A program made the position numbers and the translations under genes. DNA of 20,475 nt, taken from contig VHZZ01026094.1 in NCBI GenBank assembly GCA_009801015.1, positions 6,820 through 27,294 on the forward strand, given 5' to 3'. The stretch is from Silene noctiflora. Lineage: Eukaryota; Streptophyta; Magnoliopsida; Caryophyllales; Caryophyllaceae. The notes beneath the pieces are model-generated. The model searched no databases. It was given only the letters and a program-made list of their open reading frames with translations, and was not told the origin of the DNA. Positions 1 to 9,167 of the stretch are shown here, one piece after another. How positions within the stretch are numbered: position 1 is the first letter of the stretch; every line of letters begins with the position of its first letter.

Positions 1-195
1 CAATAAATTATAAAAATGAGCAATAATCTTCCATAAACCATTTAAAATGACCTAAAATATTTTAGGAACAGAATGTATAAATGCATCAAAAATTTCGTGC
101 ATATCTCATATTTACACAAATTTTCTGGTTTATATTTTAGTCATCAAATAACTCGTAAAAAACTCCAAAACCGATTTGCATGCAACAACCAAAGT

Positions 196-207
196 GCTCT
201 GATACCA
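196..207 (-). other. Primer binding site (initiator tRNA-Met)
   Basis: The minus strand reads TGGTATCAGAGC, the standard plant PBS complementary to the 3' end of initiator tRNA-Met. It lies 2 nt inside the LTR and fixes the orientation of the copia-like element. Confidence 0.85.
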
Positions 208-209
208 AT

Positions 210-1527
210 TGTTAGGTTCATTAACCTTCTTATTAGACTTCTCTAATAAAAGATCAAAGTTGCTAATTAAAATAGATGATAGAATCTAGTTGCATGCAAA
301 CAAAACAACAATAAAGAGAGGAAAAATCATGTTTCCTTACATTAGAATATAGGAAAAATGGGCACAAGGATGGACTCCTTCCAACCTTGTTCTTGAGCTA
401 TGTGTATAAGGATGATCCTCCAAGTTTCAAATTAGAAACTCTCCTTTTGATTACACCCAAGATTTTACCTAAATATTTCTAATAATATTAACTAGATATT
501 ACTAGAAATTTATATCCCTTAATATTAATTTATTACTACCTTTAGTAATAATATGGAATATAGTTGTGAGTATTATTTTAGAGAGAGGTTTGCACAAGAA
601 TTGCATTAGGAAAAAATGAGCAACAAAATTGCCCATTTATGGTTCCCAAAACCGGCACCCACAATGCCATTAGTGGGCAATTACTTTTTCTTATTTTATT
701 ATGCATGCTCATAGAGGCATCATGACATTAGGCTAGCTAGTTGTCATAAGCATCCAACTAGGTTATGATTTCTAGCATGTTGATTATTAAAACAAAATGT
801 AAAATAAAAATATTGTCCAACAACATGTTTATTTTGGTCCATATGGACATAAAATGGACCTTTTTGATTTTGTAATGTTTGTCACCCAAACATAAGAATC
901 ATATACTTATTTATCTTATATAAATAAGTATTAGTTTGATCATATAACAATATTATAATATAAACTAATAATTAATATATACTTAATTCTTAAGTGATAA
1001 TTATGTCATTACATTAAAATATAATGAGTCCTATAATGTCTAATTAAATCAATTTACAACCCTTTGTAAATATAATCAACAAATAACCTCCACCTCTAAA
1101 CCTCGATTAATTTAACCAATTAACACTTAATTATTAAATTAAATCTCATTTAATCACATTATAATAAGATATGAAATTTCATTAGTCAATTATCACATAA
1201 TTTGAATAATAAACTTGTGTTGACTCGAGTTCTAAACTCGACTCACACAACCAACTATATATATATATATATATATAGTCATAAGGGACTAATCAACCTG
1301 TATCAAATACATTTAATCAGTTAACAATTTGGATTCCATCCTATAGGTGTGACCTCAAGGGATCAACTAATCACCACCGTCAAACGACAGTAACGTCAAA
1401 CTCTAGTCAGTCAATCGTTACCGATAAATGTTGATCAGTTGACTATATAACGTATCATGTCTTACGTCTTCTTATTATGAAATTTAAATATGTGATCGCA
1501 CTATTGTTGAGGACACATACTCCAACA
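210..1527 (-). repeat. 5' LTR of the minus-strand copia-like element
   Basis: This 1318-bp LTR is bounded on the minus strand by TGTTGGA at the start and CCTAACA at the end, giving the usual TG...CA ends. The inner boundary is fixed by the adjacent primer binding site. The interior is very AT-rich and includes a (TA)11 microsatellite. I see no ORF. The partner LTR is not in the window, so the outer boundary rests on the terminal motif only. Confidence 0.7.
1256..1277. repeat. (TA)11 microsatellite
   Basis: Uninterrupted TA dinucleotide run of 22 nt within the copia-like LTR. Confidence 0.95.
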
Positions 1528-1643
1528 ACTCGAGATAGAACAACCAATTAAATATGAAGTATTTTTATTTTCCCGGAAAATAAAAATACGAAAAATGGGA
1601 AAATAAATTATATAAATATATTACGGAAATTAGGGGTGTTACA
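1528..1643 (+). repeat. Tail of an older Ty3/gypsy-like LTR with a 31-bp palindrome
   Basis: The stretch ends in GGGGTGTTACA, the usual 3' terminus of the TGTAATAC-type LTRs in this window. It contains an exact palindrome at 1559-1589 (15-bp arms around a single C). The left side is cut by the copia-like LTR. It may belong to the same kind of LTR that begins at 20207 (TGTAATACCCCG), but no overlapping sequence is available to test this. Confidence 0.45.
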
Positions 1644-1821
1644 ATACTTTTTCAGAAATTCTATCATAAGTGAACCTTGATTGATAAAGAGAACATGTTA
1701 CATTTCATTCAACTGTTAGGTCACCCTTTAAAAGAGTTGGAAATTTCCCTTCTTTTCCGAGTAATTCTTAATTCTTATTCTCTATATCTTATGTCTTGTT
1801 ATGACAATTCTTTTTTGTAGC
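1644..1821. other. Spacer with no recognisable gene
   Basis: AT-rich sequence between an LTR tail and the ORF1-like fragment. It ends in a T-rich run and TAG immediately before the fragment's ATG region, which resembles a splice acceptor. Nothing else is supported. Confidence 0.4.
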
Positions 1822-2221
1822 ATGCCGAGGACCACAATTCAAGGAATAGCCGATACGCACCAGCCCGTCAAGTGCCGATAGGCTCACATGCCATCACCGC
1901 CCCGGGTTTCCTGGGTATTGAGTTTGAAAGTGAGAATCATAAGGATGACTTCCTTACCCTAGCCCAAAGACGGATGGCCCCAACTAGATGTGTGTCGAAG
2001 GATGCTCTAAGGGAGTTAGGAGTAGAGGAAGAGGTGAGTGATATTTTTTAGATTCTGGGGATGGAGGAGTTGTATAATTTAGAGGAAATATCTTACCGCA
2101 AGCTTACCTTAGAATTTTTAAACTCCTATATCTATGACGAGAAGCACCCTGCGGTGATGTTTAGGCTCAAGAGGTGAGTGAGATCTTCGAGCCTCACACT
2201 TGGAGTTGAGTCGTGTAGATG
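1822..2221 (+). pseudogene. ORF1-like retrotransposon gene fragment (related to the gene in element B)
   Basis: An ATGCCG start at 1822 opens a frame that stops after 19 codons. From about 1902 another frame reads a protein resembling the start of the ORF at 9168-10719. Shared features are an F-E-H/N-x-x-D/E region, a DA/EILxxLG(V/I)E segment, then IF, GMEELY, a LTLEF motif, and F/Y-R-L followed by a second SLTL motif. That frame has an in-frame TAG at 2049-2051, where the B copy encodes Glu, and TGA after the FRLKR segment. The fragment is cut off near 2222, where LTR-like sequence begins, so the 3' two thirds are missing. The family looks like the Athila-type ORF1 of plant Ty3/gypsy elements, judged by the LTLEF and SLTL pattern only. 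Product function is unknown. Confidence 0.55.
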
Positions 2222-2403
2222 ACGTAGTTGCTACATGAGTTGTATTTGTATAGTTCACTTGTTATTCATTTATCATGTATGTAATCACTAAATAATTTAT
2301 TTATGTTAATTGTTTCTTAATTGGAACTCCGATTCACCACCTCGGGAAACCGAGATGGTAACATCCTTCTATTGTCTTGGCCGGGCAAAAAGGGGGTGTT
2401 ACA
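2222..2403 (+). repeat. LTR 3' tail with GNRA-type hairpin
   Basis: This ends in GGGGGTGTTACA (2403) and carries, 49 nt upstream of that end, the hairpin CTCGG-GAAA-CCGAG (2341-2354) followed by ATGGTAAC. The same arrangement closes the LTRs of elements A and B. The 5' part of the LTR is missing: it joins the ORF1-like fragment directly, which implies an internal deletion. No PBS follows, so it is a 3' or solo LTR remnant. Confidence 0.6.
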
Positions 2404-3259
2404 ATGGATTGTGATACTGATTGTGTTGTTGCATACTGATAATTGATGATGGGTCATTTCGGGATATTGACTCTACCATGGGATCGCTTCTTGTGTTCCC
2501 GCCACAAGAAGGATTTGCACATGAATGATCTAGAATTTTGCACGGAGATATATGATTCGTAGCAGGCTCGCGGATGACCTGTGATCTGTAGAAGTCTCGG
2601 GATGACCTGTGATACGTAGCACACATCAAGATGCATGACCTTTGATTCTTAGTAGGCTTGCAAGAGGTGGCCTGTGATGCATAGCAAGCCCTAGGTGTCA
2701 TGTGATCCGTAGCAAGCCCCGTATGATGTGTGATCCGTAACACACATAATGTTTGGTGATGGGATTAGTGTTGTTTTGAGATGTTTTTGGATTGCGTTGG
2801 TGATGGATATGGTTATTGTTGCATTGCTTTGTGAGCTTGATTATTCACATTGGCTGATAGCTGACTTTTGTTCGTGCTTTGTTAAAGACTTTTTAAACCT
2901 ATCCGCGTTAATCCAATTGCTATTTCCGGAAAATGGCGAATAGTGAGTCGTGACAGGTAATCATATGGTTGTATGGATTGCTGGAGGGGATTGGAGAATG
3001 CATGATTAACCTATGAGTCTCGTTTAGTAGTTGTCATCATTCAAGCTATGATTTTCTCCTTTACTTCCGTTGTGTTGGATTTGAGATTTTTGGGCATTTG
3101 AATTGTAATCGGTATTTCTTTAGGATCTTTAATAAAGTTATTTAAATTGTTATTTTATTTTTAATTTGATATGTATTACCTCGAGAAACCAAGATGGTAA
3201 CCCTCCTATTTACTTGAAAAGGTCTTGCTAAAGGCTTCTGGGAAAATGACGATGTTACA
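2404..3259 (+). repeat. Degenerate LTR remnant related to A/B-type LTRs
   Basis: Near 2500 a segment resembles the middle of the B LTR (GTTCCCGCCACAAGAAGG, then a TGCACAT stretch). The 3' end carries the hairpin region at 3180-3193 (CTCGA-GAAA-CCAAG) followed by ATGGTAAC and ends in GATGTTACA at 3259. The hairpin lies 66 nt before the end, as in A and B (65 nt). No PBS or PPT is visible, and the LTR start could not be located. It is probably a solo or truncated LTR of a third family. Confidence 0.5.
2548..2752 (+). repeat. Degenerate ~27-35 bp tandem repeat, about 7 units
   Basis: Units of the rough form ATGACCTGTGATCCGTAGCA start near 2551, 2573, 2601, 2632, 2667, 2696 and 2724. The TGTGAT(C/A)(C/T)GTAG core is clearest, while the 3' part of the unit varies between AGCAAGCCCC and CACACAT. 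It lies inside the LTR remnant at 2404-3259. Short ORFs on both strands here are by-products of the repeat. Confidence 0.7.
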
Positions 3260-3707
3260 GACCCGACCCGAAACTGCCCAACCCGAAAATGACTCGAAAA
3301 AACATGGCTTTAATTGAACAAAAAAGATTTGAACTGAATAATTTGAAAACATAATTTATATTATTTATGTTAAAAAAAAAAATAACAAATCATCAAAACT
3401 AAACTAAAAACAGGTAATAATATAAAACATCTTTTTTCTCTCTTAATCATTGACCAGAAAATGACCTGGGCCCGTAATAACCAGACTCGTTTAACCCGAA
3501 GATAACCCCACCAACATATCAAAACAGACTCGAAACCCTAAATGACCAGACCTGACTCGAATTAACCCAAAAATGTGATGACCTGAAATGACCCGGACCC
3601 GACCCGACTGGACCGATTTCCAAGTTTACCTGAAGAATAAAAGCACAATGGAAATGTCTAGTATAGAAGAAGTAGCTTTCCCAATCCAATATATGTCACT
3701 AATTCAT
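3260..3707. other. AT-rich spacer with degenerate ACCCGA motifs
   Basis: GACCCGACCCG occurs at both ends (3260 and about 3597), and degenerate ACCCGA/ACTCGA motifs lie at 3260-3300 and 3465-3612, around an AT-rich centre. This could be a small non-autonomous element, but I see no terminal inverted repeat or target duplication. No gene is visible. Confidence 0.35.
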
Positions 3708-3737
3708 TATAATACATCATATTTGTGACCCTAGGCT

Positions 3738-3916
3738 ACTCGGCCGAGTAGGGGCCACTCGACCGAGTAGCTAGTTTGGATGATATGTCAGCATTCTGTT
3801 TGTTGGGGACAAGGGTGAGTGTGTTAGCACTCGGTCGAGTGACGCGTACTCGATCGAGTGTCCTTCACTCGGTCGAGTGTGGCTTACTCGGTCGAGTGTC
3901 CCATACTCGACCGAGT
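3738..3916. promoter_or_regulatory. Palindrome array in element A 5' LTR (7 units)
   Basis: Twelve-base units ACTCGRYCGAGT start at 3738, 3757, 3829, 3848, 3867, 3886 and 3905. The last five step by exactly 19 bp. The 72-bp step between units 2 and 3 is 54 bp in the 3' LTR. The array ends 33 bp before the TATA box, which places it in U3 as a candidate promoter element. Confidence 0.85.
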
Positions 3917-3949
3917 GTCCGGTTCGTAATGGGGATTTACACGATTTGA

Positions 3950-3958
3950 TATAAATAG
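3950..3958 (+). promoter_or_regulatory. TATA box of element A 5' LTR
   Basis: TATAAATAG, preserved in the 3' LTR at 19424-19432. It lies just downstream of the palindrome array, as expected for the U3/R promoter. Confidence 0.7.
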
Positions 3959-4562
3959 AATGTGAAGTAGGGTATTTGTATTTTAAACTTAAAACATTTC
4001 TTCAAAACATCTTTTTACACATAAAACAACGTAGAACTGCTCACTTCTACTTTCTATCAATCCGAAGGCGTTAATTCATCTTTTGTTGGGGATTTTCACA
4101 TCTTGGCTTTTGTAATCATTTGGATAAGTCCTTGATCTAGTCTTTTATGGCTTTGTTATACGATAGTGAAAACCTAATTAGAATATTTGGGGGTTTTGGG
4201 ATTAGTTTGACTTATTCGTTGTGTTGATTCATTAATTATGTTATAGGAGGAGACTTCGTAGAAGAAGCCTTTTGATTTCCTTGCTATGCTTATCGGAGTT
4301 GCATATCAGGTAGGGTTTCCCTACTCAGTTGGCTGTAGAATGATATATGTAGCTATGTGATGATGTTTGTTACTTTTTATGATATGTTCATGATATGATT
4401 GTTATTGTTGGAGTTTTGAGATGGTATTGTGAGTCATTGCGAGAGATGGTCTCACCCCCATTGTCCGCCTCTTGTGTATCTCGATGCAAGGGGCATGTGC
4501 ACATTAATGGACTGGGGTTCGCTCATGCGTGAGCGGGGATTTTGGTGGTAAGGCTAAGGTCC

Positions 4563-4628
4563 CCACTGGCGGCGTGGATTACCTATCGCGATGGGTAATC
4601 TGGCAAGGCTACACACCTCGGTGTGTAG
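4563..4628 (+). other. Hairpin module in LTR A (candidate RNA structure)
   Basis: Consecutive inverted repeats: CCAC/GTGG (4563-4577, weak), GATTACC/GGTAATC (4577-4600) and CTACACACC/GGTGTGTAG (4609-4628). Equivalents are at 5535-5583 and 12938-12986 in LTR B and at 19932-19984 in the other LTR A. The third stem keeps pairing although its bases differ between A and B. Confidence 0.55.
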
Positions 4629-4656
4629 TCAGTTACTGGTTACAATAGAGTTTAGA

Positions 4657-4661
4657 TGTGG
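4657..4661 (+). repeat. Target-site duplication of element B, left copy
   Basis: TGTGG directly before the B 5' LTR. The identical right copy is at 13392-13396. The uninterrupted 3' LTR of A reads GGAGGTGGTGGTTCTGG at this place, in line with a single target copy. Confidence 0.93.
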
Positions 4662-4773
4662 TGTAATACCCGTCCTTTTAGGGGACCCGTTTACTGACCT
4701 TATACCTGTGTTTGACCGTCGGAACCTTTCGTAAAACGGACCTTGAGGACTTAGCAGCCTTGGGAGTTGTGGG

Positions 4774-4865
4774 ACTCGATCTAGCACAGGCTACTCGATC
4801 GAGTAGTCTAGTTACTCGATCAAGTAGAGGTAACTCGATCGAGTATGTTGGCACTCGATCGAGTA
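4774..4865. promoter_or_regulatory. Palindrome array in element B 5' LTR (4 clear units plus 1 degenerate)
   Basis: Units start at 4774 (degenerate, ACTCGATCTAGC), 4793, 4814, 4833 and 4853, giving steps of 19, 21, 19 and 20 bp. The clear units have a GATC centre, and two extend to 14 bp (T...A). The TATA-like run follows at 4881. Confidence 0.85.
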
Positions 4866-4880
4866 AGTGTGGTTCAGCGT

Positions 4881-4894
4881 TATAATATATATAT
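4881..4894 (+). promoter_or_regulatory. TATA-like run of element B 5' LTR
   Basis: TATAATATATATAT, 15 bp after the palindrome array and conserved at 12284-12297 in the 3' LTR. It is the likely core promoter. Confidence 0.55.
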
Positions 4895-5887
4895 CGCGAG
4901 AGTATAAACCCAAATCAGATTTTTATCAAATTATTTCCCCTAAACCTAGATCGACGACACTCTCGCACCATCACCCATTTTTCTAATCCTTCACCTTGGG
5001 AGCTATCATGGAGATGGAGACTCGAGTCAGGTGGCAGTCTTATCGCCGGTACGTCGGGCTTAGGTAAGTCATCATCATCACCATCATCATTGAGTTAGTA
5101 GGGTTATGGCTATTAGTAATAAGAGTATGTCGTTGTTTTTAGGTGTTGTAGATGATGGTTTCACAGTCATAGGATCGTGATGCTAGTTGCAGATCACTAA
5201 ATGTAGGTTTACCTACTCAGTACTGTTAAATGACATTATCTAAATTGTATAATTGGTTATGGTAATGCGATGATATGAGTATATTCATGATGATGATGGT
5301 ATTGCTCAATGTTGGCCTGTTTATCAGTTTATGGATGAATGTTGTAATAGTATATGGTTCGCTAGGTGCACTCTCGACTGAGTGGAGTCATTTTCGGAAT
5401 GGCTTGACGCCCTTGTTTCGCCCCTTGTGGTTCCCGTCACAAAGGGGGATGTGCACATCAATGTTCAATGGGTTATCGCTTTATAGTTTTGAGCAAGGCT
5501 TAGGTGGTAAGGCTGCAGTCCCCACTAGCGGTGTGGATTACTGGTTGCGACTGGTAATCCGGCAGGACAACACAACGGTGTTGGTCAGATGTACGGAGGT
5601 GTAAAGGAGTTAGAGTTATGCTTGTGTATGTTATGTCAGTGTGTTTATCTTCAGTTACTAACCTTATGTGGTGTTGTTTGTTTTCTTCTTGTTGTGTGTC
5701 TACGGTGATCCTTTTAGCGAGCAGTCTGTCTTAGTAGGTTTTGATATGGTTTATCTGGATGCTTTAGAGGGACACGCCTTTCACTGAATTTGGCATGTGG
5801 AGTCTCAACGTAGTTGAATAGATATATCTGTTGTACCTTCTTTTTGTAATGAGTTAAACATTTATGGTAGATGGTGGTGTTACAAAG

Positions 5888-5899
5888 TGGTATCAGAGC
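5888..5899 (+). other. Primer binding site of element B (tRNA-iMet)
   Basis: TGGTATCAGAGC, 3 nt after the LTR end. The following ACGATTTTGGAAC is also shared with element A. Confidence 0.93.
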
Positions 5900-6578
5900 G
5901 ACGATTTTGGAACTTGTAACCAATGAACCTAATAAACGTAGAGAGTCGTATAAAATGAATCTAGTGTATGTTGATTGGGAGCCCCTTTGAAATCTGATTT
6001 TGGGTGGAAAGGCGCCCTCATTCCAAAATCCTGGCCCCGATATGCTTAAGCCAGCCACTACGGATAGGGATGTTGAGTCGGGAAATTGTATGAACATGTA
6101 TGTTATGTGTAACACATGTGTACAAAGGTAACGTCATGTGATATTGGTGGTACGAATTGTTAGTGCGTGTGGTATATGATTGTTCTTGTTGTTGTATGCA
6201 AAATTAGGTGGACGGATCAAGTAAGATGTATGAGATGCATGTGTGTGACTATGTAGTGATACGTAGGATGAGCAATCGATTTACATGTTGTGGTATGCGA
6301 TGACGGATATGAATTTGTTAGAGACGTGGAGTAGAATGGTATGTGAATGGGATGGAAGATTGTTATATCTAATAGACTTGTCTATGATCGGGTGTGAGAA
6401 GGAGTAAGTGTTACGATGATTAGATTTGGATGTTTTACTAGATGTTCGGTGATGATATTTAATGGTGTCGATTTAGGAATAACTAGTGACGAGTTCTAGG
6501 AATACCTTAGACTCCGAACGAATCGTTGTGTTGCAGAAATGACCACACATCATAATAAGTCGCTGTTCATTTTGGTTG
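5900..6578 (+). other. Element B leader, no gene seen
   Basis: The first ~90 nt resemble the leader of element A: ACGATTTTGGAAC, then AACCAATGAA and an AAAATGAA segment. This makes it a candidate packaging or dimerisation region. The rest has only short chance ORFs on both strands. Confidence 0.5.
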
Positions 6579-6763
6579 ACTCGACCGAGTACAAGGGTAA
6601 CTCGACCGAGTGGACTTAACTCGACCGAGTACGTGAGCACTTGACCGAGTATCTTCAATTGACAGAACTGGTGATTATATTATTTCTTAAGTACTCAACC
6701 GAGCTCCCTTAACTCGACCGAGTAGAGGTTACTCGACCGAGTACCCTAGAATCTCGATCGAGT
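6579..6763. repeat. Internal palindrome array 1 of element B (4 + 4 units)
   Basis: Units start at 6579, 6600, 6619 and 6639, then after a 54-bp step at 6693, 6712, 6731 and 6752. The centres are mostly GACC, and some units are degenerate (ACTTGACCGAGT at 6639, ACTCAACCGAGC at 6693). A short ORF on the opposite strand here is a by-product of the repeat. Confidence 0.85.
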
Positions 6764-7191
6764 ATCGCTGAATCAGAAAAATGGATCTTTCATATATCGG
6801 GTTTTATAACTTACATCTTTTTCATCATTCCCCACTTATTTCTTCTATCTACCTTCAAACGCTCTCAAAAACCATATTTTATACTACAAGGTTTTGTGAT
6901 TTTGTGTTCTTGTACTTTCAATTCCTCTAGATCACCTTCCTTGCTTCGATTTTCAATCTTAATCAAGGTAAATTTCTGATTTCCTCTTTTGATGTTGGAA
7001 CAAATAGAGAACCGTGAGTTATGTAAATTTTGATTTTTTTTAGCTTTAATATTGCATGATAGTTGTTGGATTGTGTTGCAAATACCTTGAATCTTTTCTA
7101 ATTGATGCTTGAAACTACAAATTTAGCTTGAGATTTTGTAACAATCAACCCGGAATTTATAGGGTTTGACCCAAATTTTCGATTTTTGTCA
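6764..7191 (+). other. Element B internal non-coding, possible intron donor
   Basis: A pyrimidine-rich stretch follows the array. AAG|GTAAATTT at about 6967 resembles a splice donor, and a TTGATACAG acceptor-like sequence precedes the ORF1-like ATG at 9168. Splicing across this region is only a guess. No ORF of note. Confidence 0.3.
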
Positions 7192-8722
7192 TCTTAAATT
7201 GGCTAGACTTGTCGCGAGTCTCCAAATTACAATTTTTATCCACTACAAACTCTAACAATAGCAAGGGTAAGTAGGGGGTCGATCCCACAAGGAAGGTCTA
7301 TTATCGAATTAAATGTGCAATTGTAAAGTAACAAGTAGGAGGGGCTTTTGATATGGTGATTGGTCTAACAACTAAAATGATAAAATAAAGCAATCGAAAT
7401 GTAAAACGATGTGAATAAAGAAATGCAAACAAATATGAGAAAAAGGTCTTGGACCAAGTAATTTCCACCAACTAGTTATGAATTGATCATTGACTCTCTT
7501 AAATCTATTTATATGTTGAACACTTTGCTATGAAAATAAAGACTTCTAATTCTACATATGATTAGTTATAAGCTACAAGCGTAAACAAATAACCCTTACA
7601 CTATTGTCAATTTAGTCAAGCGCTTAAATCGTATCAACAATGTAGAAAATAAGACGATGGAATTAGAAAAGACAAACTAATGAAGTAAACAAGCGATGCT
7701 TCACTATAATTCATAAAAGTTTAATTCTTATAACTCAACAATGATGAAAGCATACTAATTGATGAATTATAACTGCTACAATGGAATAGATAAACAAACA
7801 AAAGATTCATTCACCTAATTCTAGCAATGGTTAGTTAATTAAAAGCAAATAGTTGATCACTCTAAATGAATAATTAACAAACAAAAAATATAAAACCAAA
7901 TTTAACTTGATATTCAACAATAAAATAGAAATAAAATGAGAGTCTTACAATTCAAATACTAGCTTGGCTTCAGAGACTTGTTCCAAGATTAAGAGAACTT
8001 AGCTCTCCATCCAAAAATCTTTAATTAAATATGAAATGTTTTATGTAAACTAATGATGAAAATAAGAGACAAATAAGAGAAATACAAACTAGAGAATAGA
8101 AGTATGTGAAAATTATGGGTGTTAGGATGATCCTAAGGTCGGAGTAAGGACCTCCTTTTATAGTAATTCTAGGATACAAACGTAAACAACCCTAGGAGAA
8201 TCCGAGGCACTTAAAGACATCCAACCCCGATCGGGGATGCAACTTTCCGAGTTAATACACTTAAATGGCCAAAATAAATGGCCATGGAATCCAATGAATT
8301 GCATTGATGCGTCTTTATGCACCCGGTAAATGCCTTGTGTATGGAATAGTTTAGCATTCAATGTTTACATTTCCATAAAGTTGCCTGGACTTCCTTTATT
8401 GGGCTTNAATTCTCATTTNTTTACATTTGCCTTGCATGAATATTTGGGCCATTTCCTTGACATGTGATCATTTCCTTCACCATTTTGAGCTTGCATGATC
8501 AAGTGTGATCCAATCCAATTTCCTCTTAGCTTTTGATCTCGATGTTTTCTCTCTTGATGGGATTTAGCTAACAAAAGCTATAATTCCTAAAAATTACACT
8601 AAACTCATGCAAAACATCTAGAACACGGGATTAGCTCAACTAAACACTAATAGTAGTGAAATAAGCATAAAACGAGCTAATATAGGGGATATAAACATGT
8701 ATAAAATGGTCTAATCATAAAT
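7192..8722. other. AT-rich segment, probably a further insertion (family not recognised)
   Basis: Composition changes abruptly near 7190 and returns near 8722. The segment contains TAAGTAGGGGGTCGATCCC near 7266 and long A-rich stretches. It has no convincing ORF and two ambiguous bases (N at 8407 and 8419). I could not identify terminal repeats or a target duplication, so the limits are approximate and the family is unassigned. Confidence 0.35.
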
Positions 8723-9167
8723 CGTCTTTTGAGGTTGGTAATAGTCAGTGATGTTGACATTATTATGTTTAGCACTTGATGTTGGCCAAATTCACCGGAA
8801 AACTCATCTTAAAAACTTCATCCTTTAAGTGTAGAAGTTGGGGATTTTCTTCCCTTCTCTTTGAAATAATCGTTATTTTAAACTTCCATTTTCCAAGACT
8901 TACTAGGATTTTGTTGAAAACTTTGCTCAAACCTTGGATTTTGGTTTTGATAAAGCTTTAATTGGGATTTTTGTTACCCGAATTTAGCCCATGTTAATTG
9001 ATTTTGATAAAATAGTAATGAGGAGGGTTAGTAGAGCATATCGGTTATGATTTTCATATTTTACAAAAGGAAACTCGTCTAAAGCTTTAATTTGAGTATA
9101 CATCAATATTTAAAACTTCACTTTTTGGTTTGTAAAACCCGATTTTTGGCTAAACACATTGATACAG
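8723..9167 (+). other. Element B internal non-coding upstream of the ORF1-like gene
   Basis: T-rich sequence ending in TTGATACAG just before the ATG at 9168, a plausible 3' splice site or simple leader. A 61-codon ORF at 8776-8961 is hydrophobic by base composition only and is not supported. Confidence 0.35.

Larger units (their letters stand above)
1..1527 (-). mobile_element. Partial Ty1/copia-like LTR retrotransposon, 5' end only
   Basis: Read on the minus strand, this is the 5' end of an LTR element: LTR (1527 to 210), a 2-nt spacer, a primer binding site (207 to 196), then about 195 nt of leader running off the window start. No coding sequence lies inside the window. The assignment to Ty1/copia rests on the LTR opening (minus strand TGTTGGAGTATGTGTCCTC), which I recognise as a copia-type terminus, so the superfamily is inferred. 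It appears to have inserted into an older LTR whose tail remains at 1528-1643. The other end and the target-site duplication are outside the window. Confidence 0.7.
3708..4661 (+). repeat. Element A 5' LTR, first part
   Basis: It starts TATAATACATC where the 3' LTR has TGTAATACATC, so the terminal TG has become TA. It aligns with 19198-20023. Contents in order: seven ACTCG palindromes, a TATA box at 3950, a transcribed leader, then a pair of hairpins near 4577-4628. It is interrupted at 4661 by element B and resumes at 13397. Compared with the 3' LTR it keeps about 110 bp near 4293-4410 that the 3' LTR has lost. Confidence 0.92.
4662..5884 (+). repeat. Element B 5' LTR
   Basis: A 1223-bp LTR, TGTAATACCC ... 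GTGTTACA. It aligns over its length with 12066-13391 but lacks about 103 bp near its 3' end (between the TTAAACAT segment at about 5854 and GGTAGATGG at about 5866), including the GNRA hairpin. By eye the two LTRs differ by roughly 8-10 percent outside the palindrome array. It includes an (ATC)n run near 5071-5089. Confidence 0.93.

Noticed and set aside
1..1527. Classifying the first element as Ty3/gypsy
   Set aside because: The LTR ends differ from the TGTAATAC type of the other elements; copia is preferred, though no pol sequence is available to prove it.
2399..2743. 114-codon minus-strand ORF
   Set aside because: It overlaps the degenerate tandem repeat and the LTR remnant; the protein is a translation of repeats with no domain pattern.
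3738..3916. Palindrome arrays as a CRISPR array
   Set aside because: Repeats are 12 bp and palindromic with 7-9 bp gaps, inside plant LTRs; no cas genes and no spacers of suitable length.
5275..5604. 109-codon ORF inside the B LTR, with a parallel at 12677-12895
   Set aside because: The frame is not kept between the two LTRs and the hydrophobic start comes from TGATGATG-type repeats; the conserved part is better explained by hairpins.
5714..6115. 133-codon minus-strand ORF across the B LTR-leader junction
   Set aside because: It crosses the LTR end and PBS antisense to the element and has no recognisable motif.
7192..8722. Insertion as a MITE or Helitron
   Set aside because: No terminal inverted repeats, target duplication or Helitron-type ends could be found, so I left the family open.
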